NCBI GenBank assembly: GCA_964423425.1
Contig: CAYRES010000005.1
Coordinates: 1 to 64,000 of the forward strand
Length of the DNA: 64,000 nucleotides
Source: CAYRES01 sp964423425
Lineage (GTDB): Bacteria > Actinomycetota > Thermoleophilia > RBG-16-64-13
Direction of reading: 5' to 3'
Shown here: positions 15,797 to 23,969 of the stretch, one piece after another
Numbering within the stretch: position 1 is the first letter of the stretch
Layout: each line of letters opens with the position of its first letter
Translations under genes and position numbers: made by a program
Notes under the pieces: generated by a model
The model's database searches: none
What the model saw: the letters and a program-made list of their open reading frames with translations, nothing else
What the model was told of the DNA's origin: nothing

Positions 15797-18757
15797 ATGA
15801 GCGACTGTGCATTGGGCAAACAGAACTCAGGTAAGAACGGATGTCGAAGGCGGCGTACGCCTCGGCTGCCCGCATGGAAGCTGCTGCTCACCCTCATGGG
15901 CATGCTTCTCCTCGGCCTCATGCCGGCCTTTCCCGCAATCGCAGCCGCAGCGGCCGACGAGGGCCTCCCCTCCTCCAACCCGGCTTGGAGCTGGATATCC
16001 CCAACAGCAGGCGGTGACAGCATCTCCGCGGTCAGCTTCGTCGATGCCGACCACGGCTGGGCCGTGGGGCTCTTCAAAGGCGCTCTCTCCACCGCCGATG
16101 GCGGCCGGACCTGGCAGGCACACCGCTTCGGACCTCCGTTGGGTTCCCTGGGCGTGTACTTCGCCGACGAGCAACACGGCTGGGCCGTGGGCCAGGTCAG
16201 CGATTCCTGGGACTTTTCCAACAACAGTGAGTTCATCTGTGCCACCAGTGACGGCGGCGCCAGCTGGCAGGTGCAGCTCTACGCCGAGCGCTCCCTGCCC
16301 GGGCTCGACTGCATCTACATGGCCCCCGACCTCATGACCGGCTGGGCGGCCGGCCGGGCCTCCACCCTCTACCACACCAACGACGGCGGTGTGACGTGGA
16401 CGTTGGTCGATGACCTTCCCATTCCGAATGAACTTCACATTGCCATCGACTTCATCGACATGCAGTGGCTCTCACCCGAGCTTGGCTTCCTCTACGGAAG
16501 TGGGCCGAGTTCAGACCGTAGTCCGGAGCAACTGCTACTGGTCACCAGTGACGGCGGAGATTCCTGGACGCTCAGGTATCTGCCCGCAGCCGAAGGCGAC
16601 GTCCAACCGCTGTGGGCCACGTACTTCGTGGATGCAGACCACGGCTACGCGGTGGGATGGGGCGGACAGGTGTGGCGAACCGACAATGGCGGAGACGATT
16701 GGACGAACAAGAGCCCCGGCGGTGCCATGATTCAGAGTGTTACAGACGTATACTTCGATGACGTCGAGCACGGCTGGGCTGTCGGCACGCAGGGGCGGGT
16801 GGTCTCGACCACCGATGGCGGCGATTCCTGGACGGTATTCGACAGCGGCATCCCTGTGGGACTCAACACCATCGATCGGCTCTCTCCCACCACGCTAATC
16901 GCTCTGGGCGACGTCGGTTTCGGTCTGCGGAGCGACGACAACGGTGTGTCCTGGCAGTTGCTGGGTAACGGCCTGTGGAACCCGGGTTCCTACCACATCA
17001 GCTTTCCCACTGACAACGAAGGCTGGATCGCAGGCAATAATGGGGCTCTGTTCCACACGAGCAACGGCGGCGCCGACTGGGAACCAGTCGATCTGGGAAC
17101 CGACGTGAACCTGACCGGTCTGCAATTCTTCTCCGCCCAGCAGGGCTGGGTGCTCGAGCGCGCGGGCATCGTGCATCGCACCGACGATGGGGGAGCCACT
17201 TGGACAGCTATCGACACCAACGCGGGAGTCGAGCTCAACAACCTTCACTTCGTGGACGAAGAACATGGCTGGGCCGTGGGAGAACTCGGCACTGTCGTCG
17301 CCACCAGCGATGGCGGTGAGTCCTGGGCGTCCCAAGCCACCGGCCTCGAAGACGTCGCACTGAACAAGCTCTTCTTCTTGGATCCCCAGCACGGCTGGGT
17401 GGCCGGGCCCAGGCCCAAAGGCGACAACACCTTCCAGTCATGGGTGGCGCAGACGACGGACGGTGGCCATACCTGGGCGGCCGCGACCTTCACCGAGCTG
17501 CCTCTCTCAGCAGTCACCTCGTTGTTGTTTCTCGATGAACAGAGAGGTTTTGCCGCCGGTTGGGCTTCTGTAGGAGAAGGCGGCATGACCGGTATCTTCC
17601 AGACCGAGGACGCCGGGGCAACCTGGACCTATGTCCCCGTGATGCCCTTGCCCCTGCAGCCCCTCACGACCCTCGACTTCACCTCGCCCACCCGCGGGGT
17701 TGCCCTTGGTGGCTTCGGCATCGCCTATTCCACCGACGACGGGGGTCGAACCTGGCTTCCCAATGTTCGCTTGTCTCCCGCCGACGGCGTGACCGACACC
17801 TACTTCAGGCCCGGTTCCTCCGACGCCGGGGCGACAGGCTATGCCCTCACCAGCATGGGTGCAGTGGCTGAGACCACCGTGGGCGGGGCGGTAATCCACA
17901 AGCTGTCGATCCCCCTCGACCCCACGCAGCGGCCGGAGAACGTGGAAGTCACTCTCACCAACACAGACCTGTGGTTTCACGACTTCTACCTCGTGGGTTT
18001 GGACAAAGACGGCCTTCCCGTGTGGGATGACTCGCGAGGGATCGCCTCGGGCAGCAACGTGCGGACGAAAGCGGGTGAGCGTTGGAGCCTCGCCCTCGAC
18101 GAGCTCTTCCCCTTCTGCACTGAACCCCTCCACACACTCCTCGTCTACACCGGTGAAGACCTCGACCTGAGCGGCATCTGCGAGGTGTCCGTCGCCTACC
18201 ACTGGAGCGACATCGACGAGGACGTGCTGGCGCCTTACGGGCTCACGGAGGCTCAGCTGAAGGACGTCTCTCAAGGATACCCTGACGGCAGCTGGAAACC
18301 GTACGACAGCATGACCCGAGCTCAGTTCGTGAAGATGGCGGCGACCGCCTACGGCATCACCCCGCTCGATCCCGCCACACCCACCTTCGCCGACGTCCCC
18401 AAGGACGACCTGTTCTACACCTACATCGAAGGCGCGGTGGCGGCCGGGCTCATCCGCGGCGTGGGTGATAATCTCTTCGCCCCCTACTCCCCTGTGACCC
18501 GCGAGCAGGGTGCCGCCATCATCGCACGGCACAAGGCCGGAACGGAGGGCGTCGATATGGCCCTCGGGTACGCCGGAGGCGATGCCGAGGCCGCACTGGC
18601 ACGGTTCAGCGACGCCGGCCTTGTGAGTCCCTCGCTTCAGCACGAGCTGGCCTACGCCGTAGACGAGGGCATCATCATGGGGTCAGGCGGCCTGCTCAAC
18701 CCCAGCGTACTACTCACCCGCATCCAGGGAGCGGCCATGATCGTGCGCTCCAGATAG
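15797..18757 (+). CDS. Secreted Asp-box (YCF48-like) beta-propeller protein with SLH anchor
   Basis: The 986-residue protein has an Arg-rich N-terminus, a signal helix (about 28-52), then about 14 repeats of the form FxDxxHGWAVG...TSDGGxSW (about 60-690). These are the Asp-box/BNR turns of a YCF48-like propeller. A beta domain (about 700-800) leads to three SLH repeats (about 815-986) with GYPDGSWKP and ITREQ-like motifs. It is probably an S-layer-associated surface protein displaying one or two propellers for glycan or protein binding. Photosystem II function is not implied. AGGAGGG lies 7 bases before the ATG. A paralogue follows 28 bases downstream. Confidence 0.9.
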   Translation: MSDCALGKQNSGKNGCRRRRTPRLPAWKLLLTLMGMLLLGLMPAFPAIAAAAADEGLPSSNPAWSWISPTAGGDSISAVSFVDADHGWAVGLFKGALSTADGGRTWQAHRFGPPLGSLGVYFADEQHGWAVGQVSDSWDFSNNSEFICATSDGGASWQVQLYAERSLPGLDCIYMAPDLMTGWAAGRASTLYHTNDGGVTWTLVDDLPIPNELHIAIDFIDMQWLSPELGFLYGSGPSSDRSPEQLLLVTSDGGDSWTLRYLPAAEGDVQPLWATYFVDADHGYAVGWGGQVWRTDNGGDDWTNKSPGGAMIQSVTDVYFDDVEHGWAVGTQGRVVSTTDGGDSWTVFDSGIPVGLNTIDRLSPTTLIALGDVGFGLRSDDNGVSWQLLGNGLWNPGSYHISFPTDNEGWIAGNNGALFHTSNGGADWEPVDLGTDVNLTGLQFFSAQQGWVLERAGIVHRTDDGGATWTAIDTNAGVELNNLHFVDEEHGWAVGELGTVVATSDGGESWASQATGLEDVALNKLFFLDPQHGWVAGPRPKGDNTFQSWVAQTTDGGHTWAAATFTELPLSAVTSLLFLDEQRGFAAGWASVGEGGMTGIFQTEDAGATWTYVPVMPLPLQPLTTLDFTSPTRGVALGGFGIAYSTDDGGRTWLPNVRLSPADGVTDTYFRPGSSDAGATGYALTSMGAVAETTVGGAVIHKLSIPLDPTQRPENVEVTLTNTDLWFHDFYLVGLDKDGLPVWDDSRGIASGSNVRTKAGERWSLALDELFPFCTEPLHTLLVYTGEDLDLSGICEVSVAYHWSDIDEDVLAPYGLTEAQLKDVSQGYPDGSWKPYDSMTRAQFVKMAATAYGITPLDPATPTFADVPKDDLFYTYIEGAVAAGLIRGVGDNLFAPYSPVTREQGAAIIARHKAGTEGVDMALGYAGGDAEAALARFSDAGLVSPSLQHELAYAVDEGIIMGSGGLLNPSVLLTRIQGAAMIVRSR

Positions 18758-18785
18758 AGGGTTAGGGGGCGGGGCCCTGACAGGC

Positions 18786-20549
18786 TTGGTGGCCGTCACG
18801 TGCGTGGCGGTGATGGGGCTGCTTCTGGCGCCGGCTCCCGTCGTCTCCGCCGCGCCCATTCCCTCTTCCAGCCCCTCGTGGTATTGGCAGTCACCCACGT
18901 GGGGCGGTGACTCGATCACCGACGTGAGCTTTGTGAATGAGCACCTTGGTTGGGGTGTGGGCTCGTTCCGTGGTGTCCGCTACACAACCGATGGTGGCCT
19001 CACCTGGAACGTCACCCAGGTCGGACCGCCTCTTGGAGCCATGGGCGTCTACTTTGTCGATGAGCAACACGGCTGGATGGTGGGCCAAGGCAGTGACAGC
19101 TACGGCTACGACGACAGTTGGCACTTCGTCTACGTCACCTCCGACGGAGGAGCGTCGTGGCACCAACAACTGATCGAATTCGATCCGGAAAACCGGGCCG
19201 GACTGTCCAGCGTGTGGGTCGATGACGACCTCCAGCACGGATGGAGGGCGGGTCGCGCCAGCCATATCTACCACACAGCTGATGGCGGCGAGGAGTGGAC
19301 TCGAGTAGACAATCTCCCCATCCCGGAATGGGCGCAGCCGGCCTACGGCATCACGACGATGCAGTGGCTCTCGCACGAGGTGGGATTCCTACTCGGAACC
19401 GATCTTGGGGGTAACGAATTCCTCCTGATATCCACCGTGGACGGCGGTGAATCCTGGACGGTGAATCTCCTTCCCTACGAGATCGACGACCACCTGGTCG
19501 AGCCGCTGTGGAACCTCTTCTTCCTCGATGAGGAGCACGGGTATGTTTCCGGCTGGGGCAACTGGGTGCTCTATACGGAAGACGGAGGTCAGACCTGGGT
19601 CAATCGTTCAGTCCCGGCAACTCCCGACCAGTTCGACATCCGAGGCATGCATTTCGACGATGTGGAGCACGGTTGGGCGGCATGCTCAGGGGGTTTCATC
19701 GCCCACACCACCGATGGAGGCCGAAACTGGAACGTCTTTGACAGCGAGAACCCCTCTACGCTGCGGACGATGACCCGCCTCGATGACAATACCCTGCTGT
19801 CCATGGGAGACATCGGCTACGGTCTCCGAAGCACCGACAACGACTCCACCTGGATGCCGGTGGCGGAGGGAATCTGGCTGGGATTCCCGCTCGCCCCAGG
19901 AGACGGCTTGGGCAGTGATAGCTGCTTCACAAGTGAGGATTCCGGCTGGATATGTGGCCCTCGCGGCCAGCTCTGCCACTCAACAGACGAAGGTAGAACC
20001 TGGACCCGCGTGCCTGTGGGCGACTACGCGGATGCCGACTTCACTCGAGTGCAGTTCGTGGACCGGCTCACCGGCTGGGTGGCCGACACCCGGGGAGTGA
20101 TACATCGCACGGTTGACGGCGGCAACTCGTGGCAGCATGTGGACACGGGTACCGGACAGGTAATCTGTGACCTCTTCTTCTTCGACGCCATGCGGGGTTG
20201 GGCCTCGGGCTACAATGCGACCCTGCTCTACACCGAAGACGGCGGTCAGAGCTGGCAGGCGCGGGATCCCGATGTGGACGGCGACCTCATGACTCTGTTC
20301 TTCGTGGACGAGAATCACGGATGGGCCGCAGGGTCGATCTATGTCGGGCCGGAAGATGAGGACGACCTGCGGCAGGCACAGGGAGTTGCCTTCAAGCTGG
20401 CGGCACGGCGAGGCTCGTATTTTCCCCGGAGGCCGGACGAAAATCTACTCCTGGGAGAACAAGAGGAGGAGGGCACACATCCCCGCCTGACCAGAACCAC
20501 CGATGGCGGCGTCACCCGGACTGAGTGCACGTTCGGCAACCTGGACTGA
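18786..20549 (+). CDS. Second Asp-box/SLH surface protein, N-terminal part ending at in-frame TGA
   Basis: This is a paralogue of the preceding gene, aligning repeat by repeat: signal peptide at about 1-22, then Asp-box repeats with HGW and DGGxTW motifs. It stops at TGA 20547-20549, and the very next codon continues the same frame into the rest of the propeller. Comparison with the upstream paralogue shows no residues gained or lost across the stop. A single codon change or sequence error therefore split one gene of about 1000 residues. One Asp-box Trp just before the stop is Arg (CGG). The start is TTG 18786 or GTG 18789, with a GGGGCGGGG stretch upstream; neither is certain. Confidence 0.75.
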   Translation: MVAVTCVAVMGLLLAPAPVVSAAPIPSSSPSWYWQSPTWGGDSITDVSFVNEHLGWGVGSFRGVRYTTDGGLTWNVTQVGPPLGAMGVYFVDEQHGWMVGQGSDSYGYDDSWHFVYVTSDGGASWHQQLIEFDPENRAGLSSVWVDDDLQHGWRAGRASHIYHTADGGEEWTRVDNLPIPEWAQPAYGITTMQWLSHEVGFLLGTDLGGNEFLLISTVDGGESWTVNLLPYEIDDHLVEPLWNLFFLDEEHGYVSGWGNWVLYTEDGGQTWVNRSVPATPDQFDIRGMHFDDVEHGWAACSGGFIAHTTDGGRNWNVFDSENPSTLRTMTRLDDNTLLSMGDIGYGLRSTDNDSTWMPVAEGIWLGFPLAPGDGLGSDSCFTSEDSGWICGPRGQLCHSTDEGRTWTRVPVGDYADADFTRVQFVDRLTGWVADTRGVIHRTVDGGNSWQHVDTGTGQVICDLFFFDAMRGWASGYNATLLYTEDGGQSWQARDPDVDGDLMTLFFVDENHGWAAGSIYVGPEDEDDLRQAQGVAFKLAARRGSYFPRRPDENLLLGEQEEEGTHPRLTRTTDGGVTRTECTFGNLD

Positions 20550-20557
20550 GTGCACGT
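20518..20557 (+). repeat. 15-bp direct repeat around the interrupting TGA
   Basis: GGACTGAGTGCACGT occurs at 20518-20532 and again at 20543-20557, 25 bases apart and in different reading frames. The second copy contains the stop codon. An exact 15-base repeat this close is unlikely by chance. It may record a template-switch mutation or a local consensus error. Confidence 0.75.
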
Positions 20558-21791
20558 GTTCGACCTGCATTTTCTGGACCCGATGAACGGTTGGGCGGCA
20601 GGCATCGATTCCTTGGGCGTAGGTGGATTGGAGGGTATCTTCCGCACTGAAGACGGCGACGAGAGCTGGACCTATCAGTGGATCTACCCCTATCCCCCGC
20701 AACTGCTCCAGAAGATCCACTTCACCTCGCCTGATGAAGGCATAGCCATGGGCGGTTTCGGCCTCACCTACGCCACCGACAACGGGGGAAAATCGTGGCA
20801 CCTCGGCATGCGCACCTGCATCGACGATGCCGTGGATAGCCTCTCCTTCCTCGATGAGCACACCGCCTACGCCGTTACCAGCATGGGAGGCGTGCTGAAG
20901 ACCGAGGTGGGAGGGAGTCAGATCTACCGCCAGGTCTTCCATCTGGATGGAGTCGCCTCCCCCGGCAATACCGTCGTCAACATCACGAACCTCGATTCCG
21001 AGTCACCTCACACCGTCATCGTATTCGGCTTCGACGAAGACGGCCGGCTCGTCACACACCCGTGGTTGGGAGTCGTTTCCGGGGCTGCGGTGGACGTCGG
21101 ACCGCGCGCAACCGCATCCTTCAACCTCCCCGAACTCTTCCCCGAATGCATGGCAGCGCTCCACACCCTCTACTTCAGCACTGGAGAGGAGATACCACTC
21201 GATGATCTCATCAACATGTCGATTGAGCGTTCCTGGTCTGACACCGATGCGACGGTGCTGAACCCCTACTCCCTCGTGGAGAACGACCTCTGGAACGTAT
21301 CCACAGGCTACCTGGAAGGTCTCTGGCGCCCATATCTTGACATGCCCCGGCGCCACTTTGTGAAGATGGCCGTGCTGGCCTACAGTCTCACGCCCAGGTA
21401 CCCGGCCACCCCCACCTTCGCGGATGTGCCGCCCACCCATCAGTTCTACGGGTATATCGAGACGGCGATGGCCGCCGGACTCATCAAGGGCGTCGGTGAA
21501 GGCCGCTTCGATCCAGACGGTCTCGTGACCCGGGAACAGGCAGCAGCCATCATGGCCCGGCACAAAGCCCAACGGGAGGGCGTGTCCTTGCCCGCCCGCT
21601 ACGCGGAGTCCGGGACGGCGTCTGTGCTCTCTCGATTCTATGACACCGCAGCGGTGAGCCCCGGTCTTCTGCACGAGATCGCCTACGCGGTGGAGATGGG
21701 CATCTTGCGCGGAGACGCCGGCCTGCTTTCGCCGAAAAGCGCGCTCATCCGCATTCAGGGAGCGGCGCTTCTGGTGCGTTCCATGAAGTAG
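20550..21791 (+). CDS. Second Asp-box/SLH surface protein, C-terminal part after in-frame TGA
   Basis: Continues the frame of the preceding part directly after the TGA. It holds the last Asp-box repeats (DPMNGWAAG, TDNGGKSW), the same beta domain as the paralogue, and three SLH repeats ending LLVRSMK. No ribosome-binding site or signal peptide precedes the GTG at 20550, so this part alone is unlikely to be made or exported. It would be functional only by readthrough, or if the stop is a sequence error. The propeller and SLH content matches the C-terminal 410 residues of the upstream protein. Confidence 0.7.
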   Translation: MHVFDLHFLDPMNGWAAGIDSLGVGGLEGIFRTEDGDESWTYQWIYPYPPQLLQKIHFTSPDEGIAMGGFGLTYATDNGGKSWHLGMRTCIDDAVDSLSFLDEHTAYAVTSMGGVLKTEVGGSQIYRQVFHLDGVASPGNTVVNITNLDSESPHTVIVFGFDEDGRLVTHPWLGVVSGAAVDVGPRATASFNLPELFPECMAALHTLYFSTGEEIPLDDLINMSIERSWSDTDATVLNPYSLVENDLWNVSTGYLEGLWRPYLDMPRRHFVKMAVLAYSLTPRYPATPTFADVPPTHQFYGYIETAMAAGLIKGVGEGRFDPDGLVTREQAAAIMARHKAQREGVSLPARYAESGTASVLSRFYDTAAVSPGLLHEIAYAVEMGILRGDAGLLSPKSALIRIQGAALLVRSMK

Positions 21792-21843
21792 CAGCCGCTC
21801 CGCGTGGCCGTGAGTGCCGCACACGGCGGCAACCACGCCCCAC

Positions 21844-21884
21844 GCCGCAACCCGCTCCCGGATTGATGAGGAGCGGGTTGCGGC
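21844..21884 (+). terminator. Hairpin after the Asp-box/SLH genes
   Basis: GCCGCAACCCGCTCC (21844-21858) pairs exactly with 21870-21884 across an 11-base loop, about 50 bases after the stop at 21791. AAAA follows rather than a T-run. It most likely ends the two-gene surface-protein transcript. Confidence 0.6.
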
Positions 21885-22013
21885 AAAAGGAACGGGGGCC
21901 CCGGCCTCTCGTGCCTGTGGTAGAGTCAAGAGAGAGGAATATGAAGCATCATCCTATGGTGTCGGAAGCGACTGATTGTGTCGAAAGCGTTGTCGACGCG
22001 TGAGGAGGGTGTC

Positions 22014-22328
22014 ATGAAAACCATCATGTTGCTCACCGGAAGTGGTCCCCTCGTCATCCTCACCTCGTACGAGAGCCCCACCGCTCCACCCCTACTGCAG
22101 AAGCTGGAAGCCAAAGGCATATCCAAGTTCATCGCCTACGAGATCCCGCTTGAGTTGACCAGGCAGCGCTACGGAGGCCACTTCACGGCCGTGGAGCAGG
22201 ATCTGCATGAGTCCGACGATCTCCGGGTGCTCGACTACAACGGCGAGCGGGCGTTCTCGTTGTTCGGCTTCGACGAGCTCGGCTCCGGCGTCCGCTACGA
22301 AGAGGGCAAGAGCTCACCGGCCCCGTAG
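22014..22328 (+). CDS. Small conserved cytosolic protein of unknown function
   Basis: This is a 104-residue protein that starts MKTIMLLTGSGPLVILTSY and keeps KGISKFIAYEIPLE, RYGGHF and LRVLDYNGERAFSLF. I recognise these as features of a widespread but uncharacterised family of about 90-110 residues found in several phyla and usually annotated only as cytosolic protein. It has no signal peptide, metal motif or membrane helix. GAGGAGGGT lies 4-5 bases upstream of ATG 22014, and the longer in-frame start at 21978 lacks one. A strong terminator follows, so it is monocistronic. Confidence 0.78.
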   Translation: MKTIMLLTGSGPLVILTSYESPTAPPLLQKLEAKGISKFIAYEIPLELTRQRYGGHFTAVEQDLHESDDLRVLDYNGERAFSLFGFDELGSGVRYEEGKSSPAP

Positions 22329-22333
22329 TTCCT

Positions 22334-22362
22334 GGCGGCTGCAGTGTGCGTCCGCAGCCGCC
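22334..22362 (+). terminator. First hairpin after the 104-residue gene
   Basis: GGCGGCTGC (22334-22342) pairs with GCAGCCGCC (22354-22362) across 11 bases, just after the stop at 22328. It is weaker than the palindrome that follows and may add to termination. Confidence 0.4.
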
Positions 22363-22383
22363 ATCAGACTTCGTCCGGCCAGA

Positions 22384-22417
22384 GGGGCGACGGCGTCCCC
22401 GGGGACGCCGTCGCCCC
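22384..22417 (+). terminator. Perfect 34-base palindrome, likely terminator
   Basis: GGGGCGACGGCGTCCCC (22384-22400) is followed at once by its exact reverse complement (22401-22417), then GTTCTCTTC, a weak T-rich tail. It lies 55 bases after the stop at 22328 and upstream of thyX. Confidence 0.65.
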
Positions 22418-22554
22418 GTTCTCTTCAGCCCGTAACCTTAAGCAGCTCCGCCGATTTCCGCAGACGTTTGCCCTCCCGGGCGCCGCCTGTCACACTGGTG
22501 TCGAGCTACAGTGAAGCTGCCGGGTAGTTCCACGCAAGGGAGGGGGTCCACCAT

Positions 22555-23295
22555 ATGAGCGCGGTTCGCCACCACGTGACGCTGCGTGCGCACACCCCCG
22601 ACCCCGAACGCGTCATCGCCTCCGCCGCCGCCGTGTGCTACGCGGCCGAGGTGGCCCGGGCTCTCGACCCTGAACCCGCCCGGGTAGGCGAATTCCTCTC
22701 CATGTTACGGCGCATGGGCCATCTCAGCCCCTTCGAGCACGCCTCTTTCACCTTCTACGTGGAGGGGGTGTCCCGGGCCCTCACCCACCAGCTGGTCCGC
22801 CACCGCCTGGCCAGCTATTCGCAGCGCAGCCAACGTTACGTGACCCACGATTCCTTCGACTACGTGGTGCCGCCACGTCTCTCTCAAGCGACGGTCTCGT
22901 GGGAGGGCAGGGAGGTGGACGCTCGCGCGTTCTTCGACGACACCATGGCCCTCCTCGCCCGGCGCTATGCCGCCCTCAACGATGGCTTGGGCCGCTCGGG
23001 CCAAGACAGTAATGAAGATGCTCGCTATCTCCTCCCCAACGCCTGTGAGACCAAGATCGTCGTGACCATGAACGCCCGCGAGTTGCTGCACTTCTTCGAG
23101 GAGAGACTGTGTCTGCGCGCACAATGGGAGATCCGGGAGGTGGCCGACGCCATGCTGTCGCTCGTGAGACCGGTGGCTCCCAGGGTTTTTGAGGGGGCCG
23201 GGCCCAAGTGCGTCCGTCTGGAACGCTGCCCGGAAGGCAAGATGGGCTGTGGGCGACTGGCAGAGATTCGGCGGAAGCACGCCGCCGACCGGTGA
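22555..23295 (+). CDS. thyX: Flavin-dependent thymidylate synthase
   Basis: Makes dTMP from dUMP using FAD, NADPH and methylenetetrahydrofolate. The 246-residue protein carries the ThyX signature at 82-94, beginning RHR and with Ser92 in the RHRx7S pattern. The folate/FAD-binding FEHASFTF lies before it, and the C-terminal CxLxFFxxR-like region is seen as LLHFFEERLCLRAQWEIR. The length is typical. GGAGGGGG lies before the ATG. The stop codon lies inside a short 17-base tandem repeat. No thyA is present in the window. Confidence 0.96.
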   Translation: MSAVRHHVTLRAHTPDPERVIASAAAVCYAAEVARALDPEPARVGEFLSMLRRMGHLSPFEHASFTFYVEGVSRALTHQLVRHRLASYSQRSQRYVTHDSFDYVVPPRLSQATVSWEGREVDARAFFDDTMALLARRYAALNDGLGRSGQDSNEDARYLLPNACETKIVVTMNARELLHFFEERLCLRAQWEIREVADAMLSLVRPVAPRVFEGAGPKCVRLERCPEGKMGCGRLAEIRRKHAADR

Positions 23296-23344
23296 ATCGC
23301 GCCGACCGCTGAATCCCGCCGACCGCTGAATCCCGCCGACCGGC
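23284..23344 (+). repeat. 17-bp tandem repeat overlapping the thyX stop
   Basis: There are three copies of GCCGACCGCTGAATCCC (first copy with two changes) at 23284-23300, 23301-23317 and 23318-23334, then a partial copy to 23344. Each unit contains a TGA, and the first supplies the thyX stop codon. The repeat probably grew by slippage outward from the gene end. Confidence 0.85.
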
Positions 23345-23459
23345 GCCACAGGGGGCCGCTGCCGGGAGTATGACTGTCATCTTTGGGCTTCCGGGCTCCG
23401 GCGCGTGACAGGGGGTCGGAAGCACCCGCCGCGTTCCCCGGGAGTGTCCCGCCCCTCGG

Positions 23460-23496
23460 TCGGCACATGCTACGGTGATACCGTAATATTGCGGTA
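23460..23496 (+). promoter_or_regulatory. Leaderless promoter with overlapping palindromic operator for marR-MFS
   Basis: TAATAT at 23484-23489 is a good -10 box. TCGGCA at 23460-23465 is an 18-base-spaced partial -35. Six bases after the -10 comes the A of the MarR start codon at 23496, so the message would be leaderless, and no ribosome-binding site is present. TACGGTGATACCGTA (23471-23485) is a perfect inverted repeat. TACCGTAATATTGCGGTA (23479-23496) is a near-perfect one sharing its middle half-site. Both cover the promoter, which suggests autorepression by MarR. Confidence 0.6.
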
Positions 23497-23969
23497 TGAG
23501 CCCCAGTCAGAACGCCACGCCACCTTCAGCCGACGCCTTCGCACGCTTCAGCGAGAACTATTGGCGCTGCGTACGGGAGCTCGACATCCTCCGCCTACGC
23601 CAGTGGGAGCTTCACCGCCTCACTCTTCCGCAGTTGCGCATCCTGTTCAATGTGGCCAAGACCCCCGGCATCACCGCCAACGAACTCGCCGACATCCTCG
23701 GTGTCACCGTGTCCACCACGAGCGGTCTCATCGCCAAGGTGGTGAAACGAGGCTTGGTCAGCAAGCGGGCCGCCGACAGGGACCGCCGGCGGATGCGGCT
23801 CGAGCTGACCGAGGAAGGCCGCCGCCTCACCGATGAGGTCGCAGTAGCGGGGCACGGACTACTGGAGCGCGCCGCCGCGCTGCTTGGCCCCGACCTTGAG
23901 AGGGCGACGGAGTCACTCGGCCTTGTGGCGGACGCCGCCTCCCAGGCACGCGAGGAGCACACGGCTTGA
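23496..23969 (+). CDS. MarR family transcriptional regulator
   Basis: This 157-residue protein has the MarR winged helix: LTLPQLRILFNVAK, the helix-turn-helix ITANELADILGVTVSTTSGLIAKVVKRGLV (about 57-88), and the wing DRDRRRMRLELTEEGRRL. N- and C-terminal helices would form the dimer interface. It probably represses itself and the downstream MFS transporter, releasing DNA on binding a small aromatic or drug-like ligand. Its own start lies at the edge of a palindrome covering a -10 box. Its stop overlaps the MFS start (TTGA), so the two genes are translationally coupled. Confidence 0.92.
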   Translation: MSPSQNATPPSADAFARFSENYWRCVRELDILRLRQWELHRLTLPQLRILFNVAKTPGITANELADILGVTVSTTSGLIAKVVKRGLVSKRAADRDRRRMRLELTEEGRRLTDEVAVAGHGLLERAAALLGPDLERATESLGLVADAASQAREEHTA

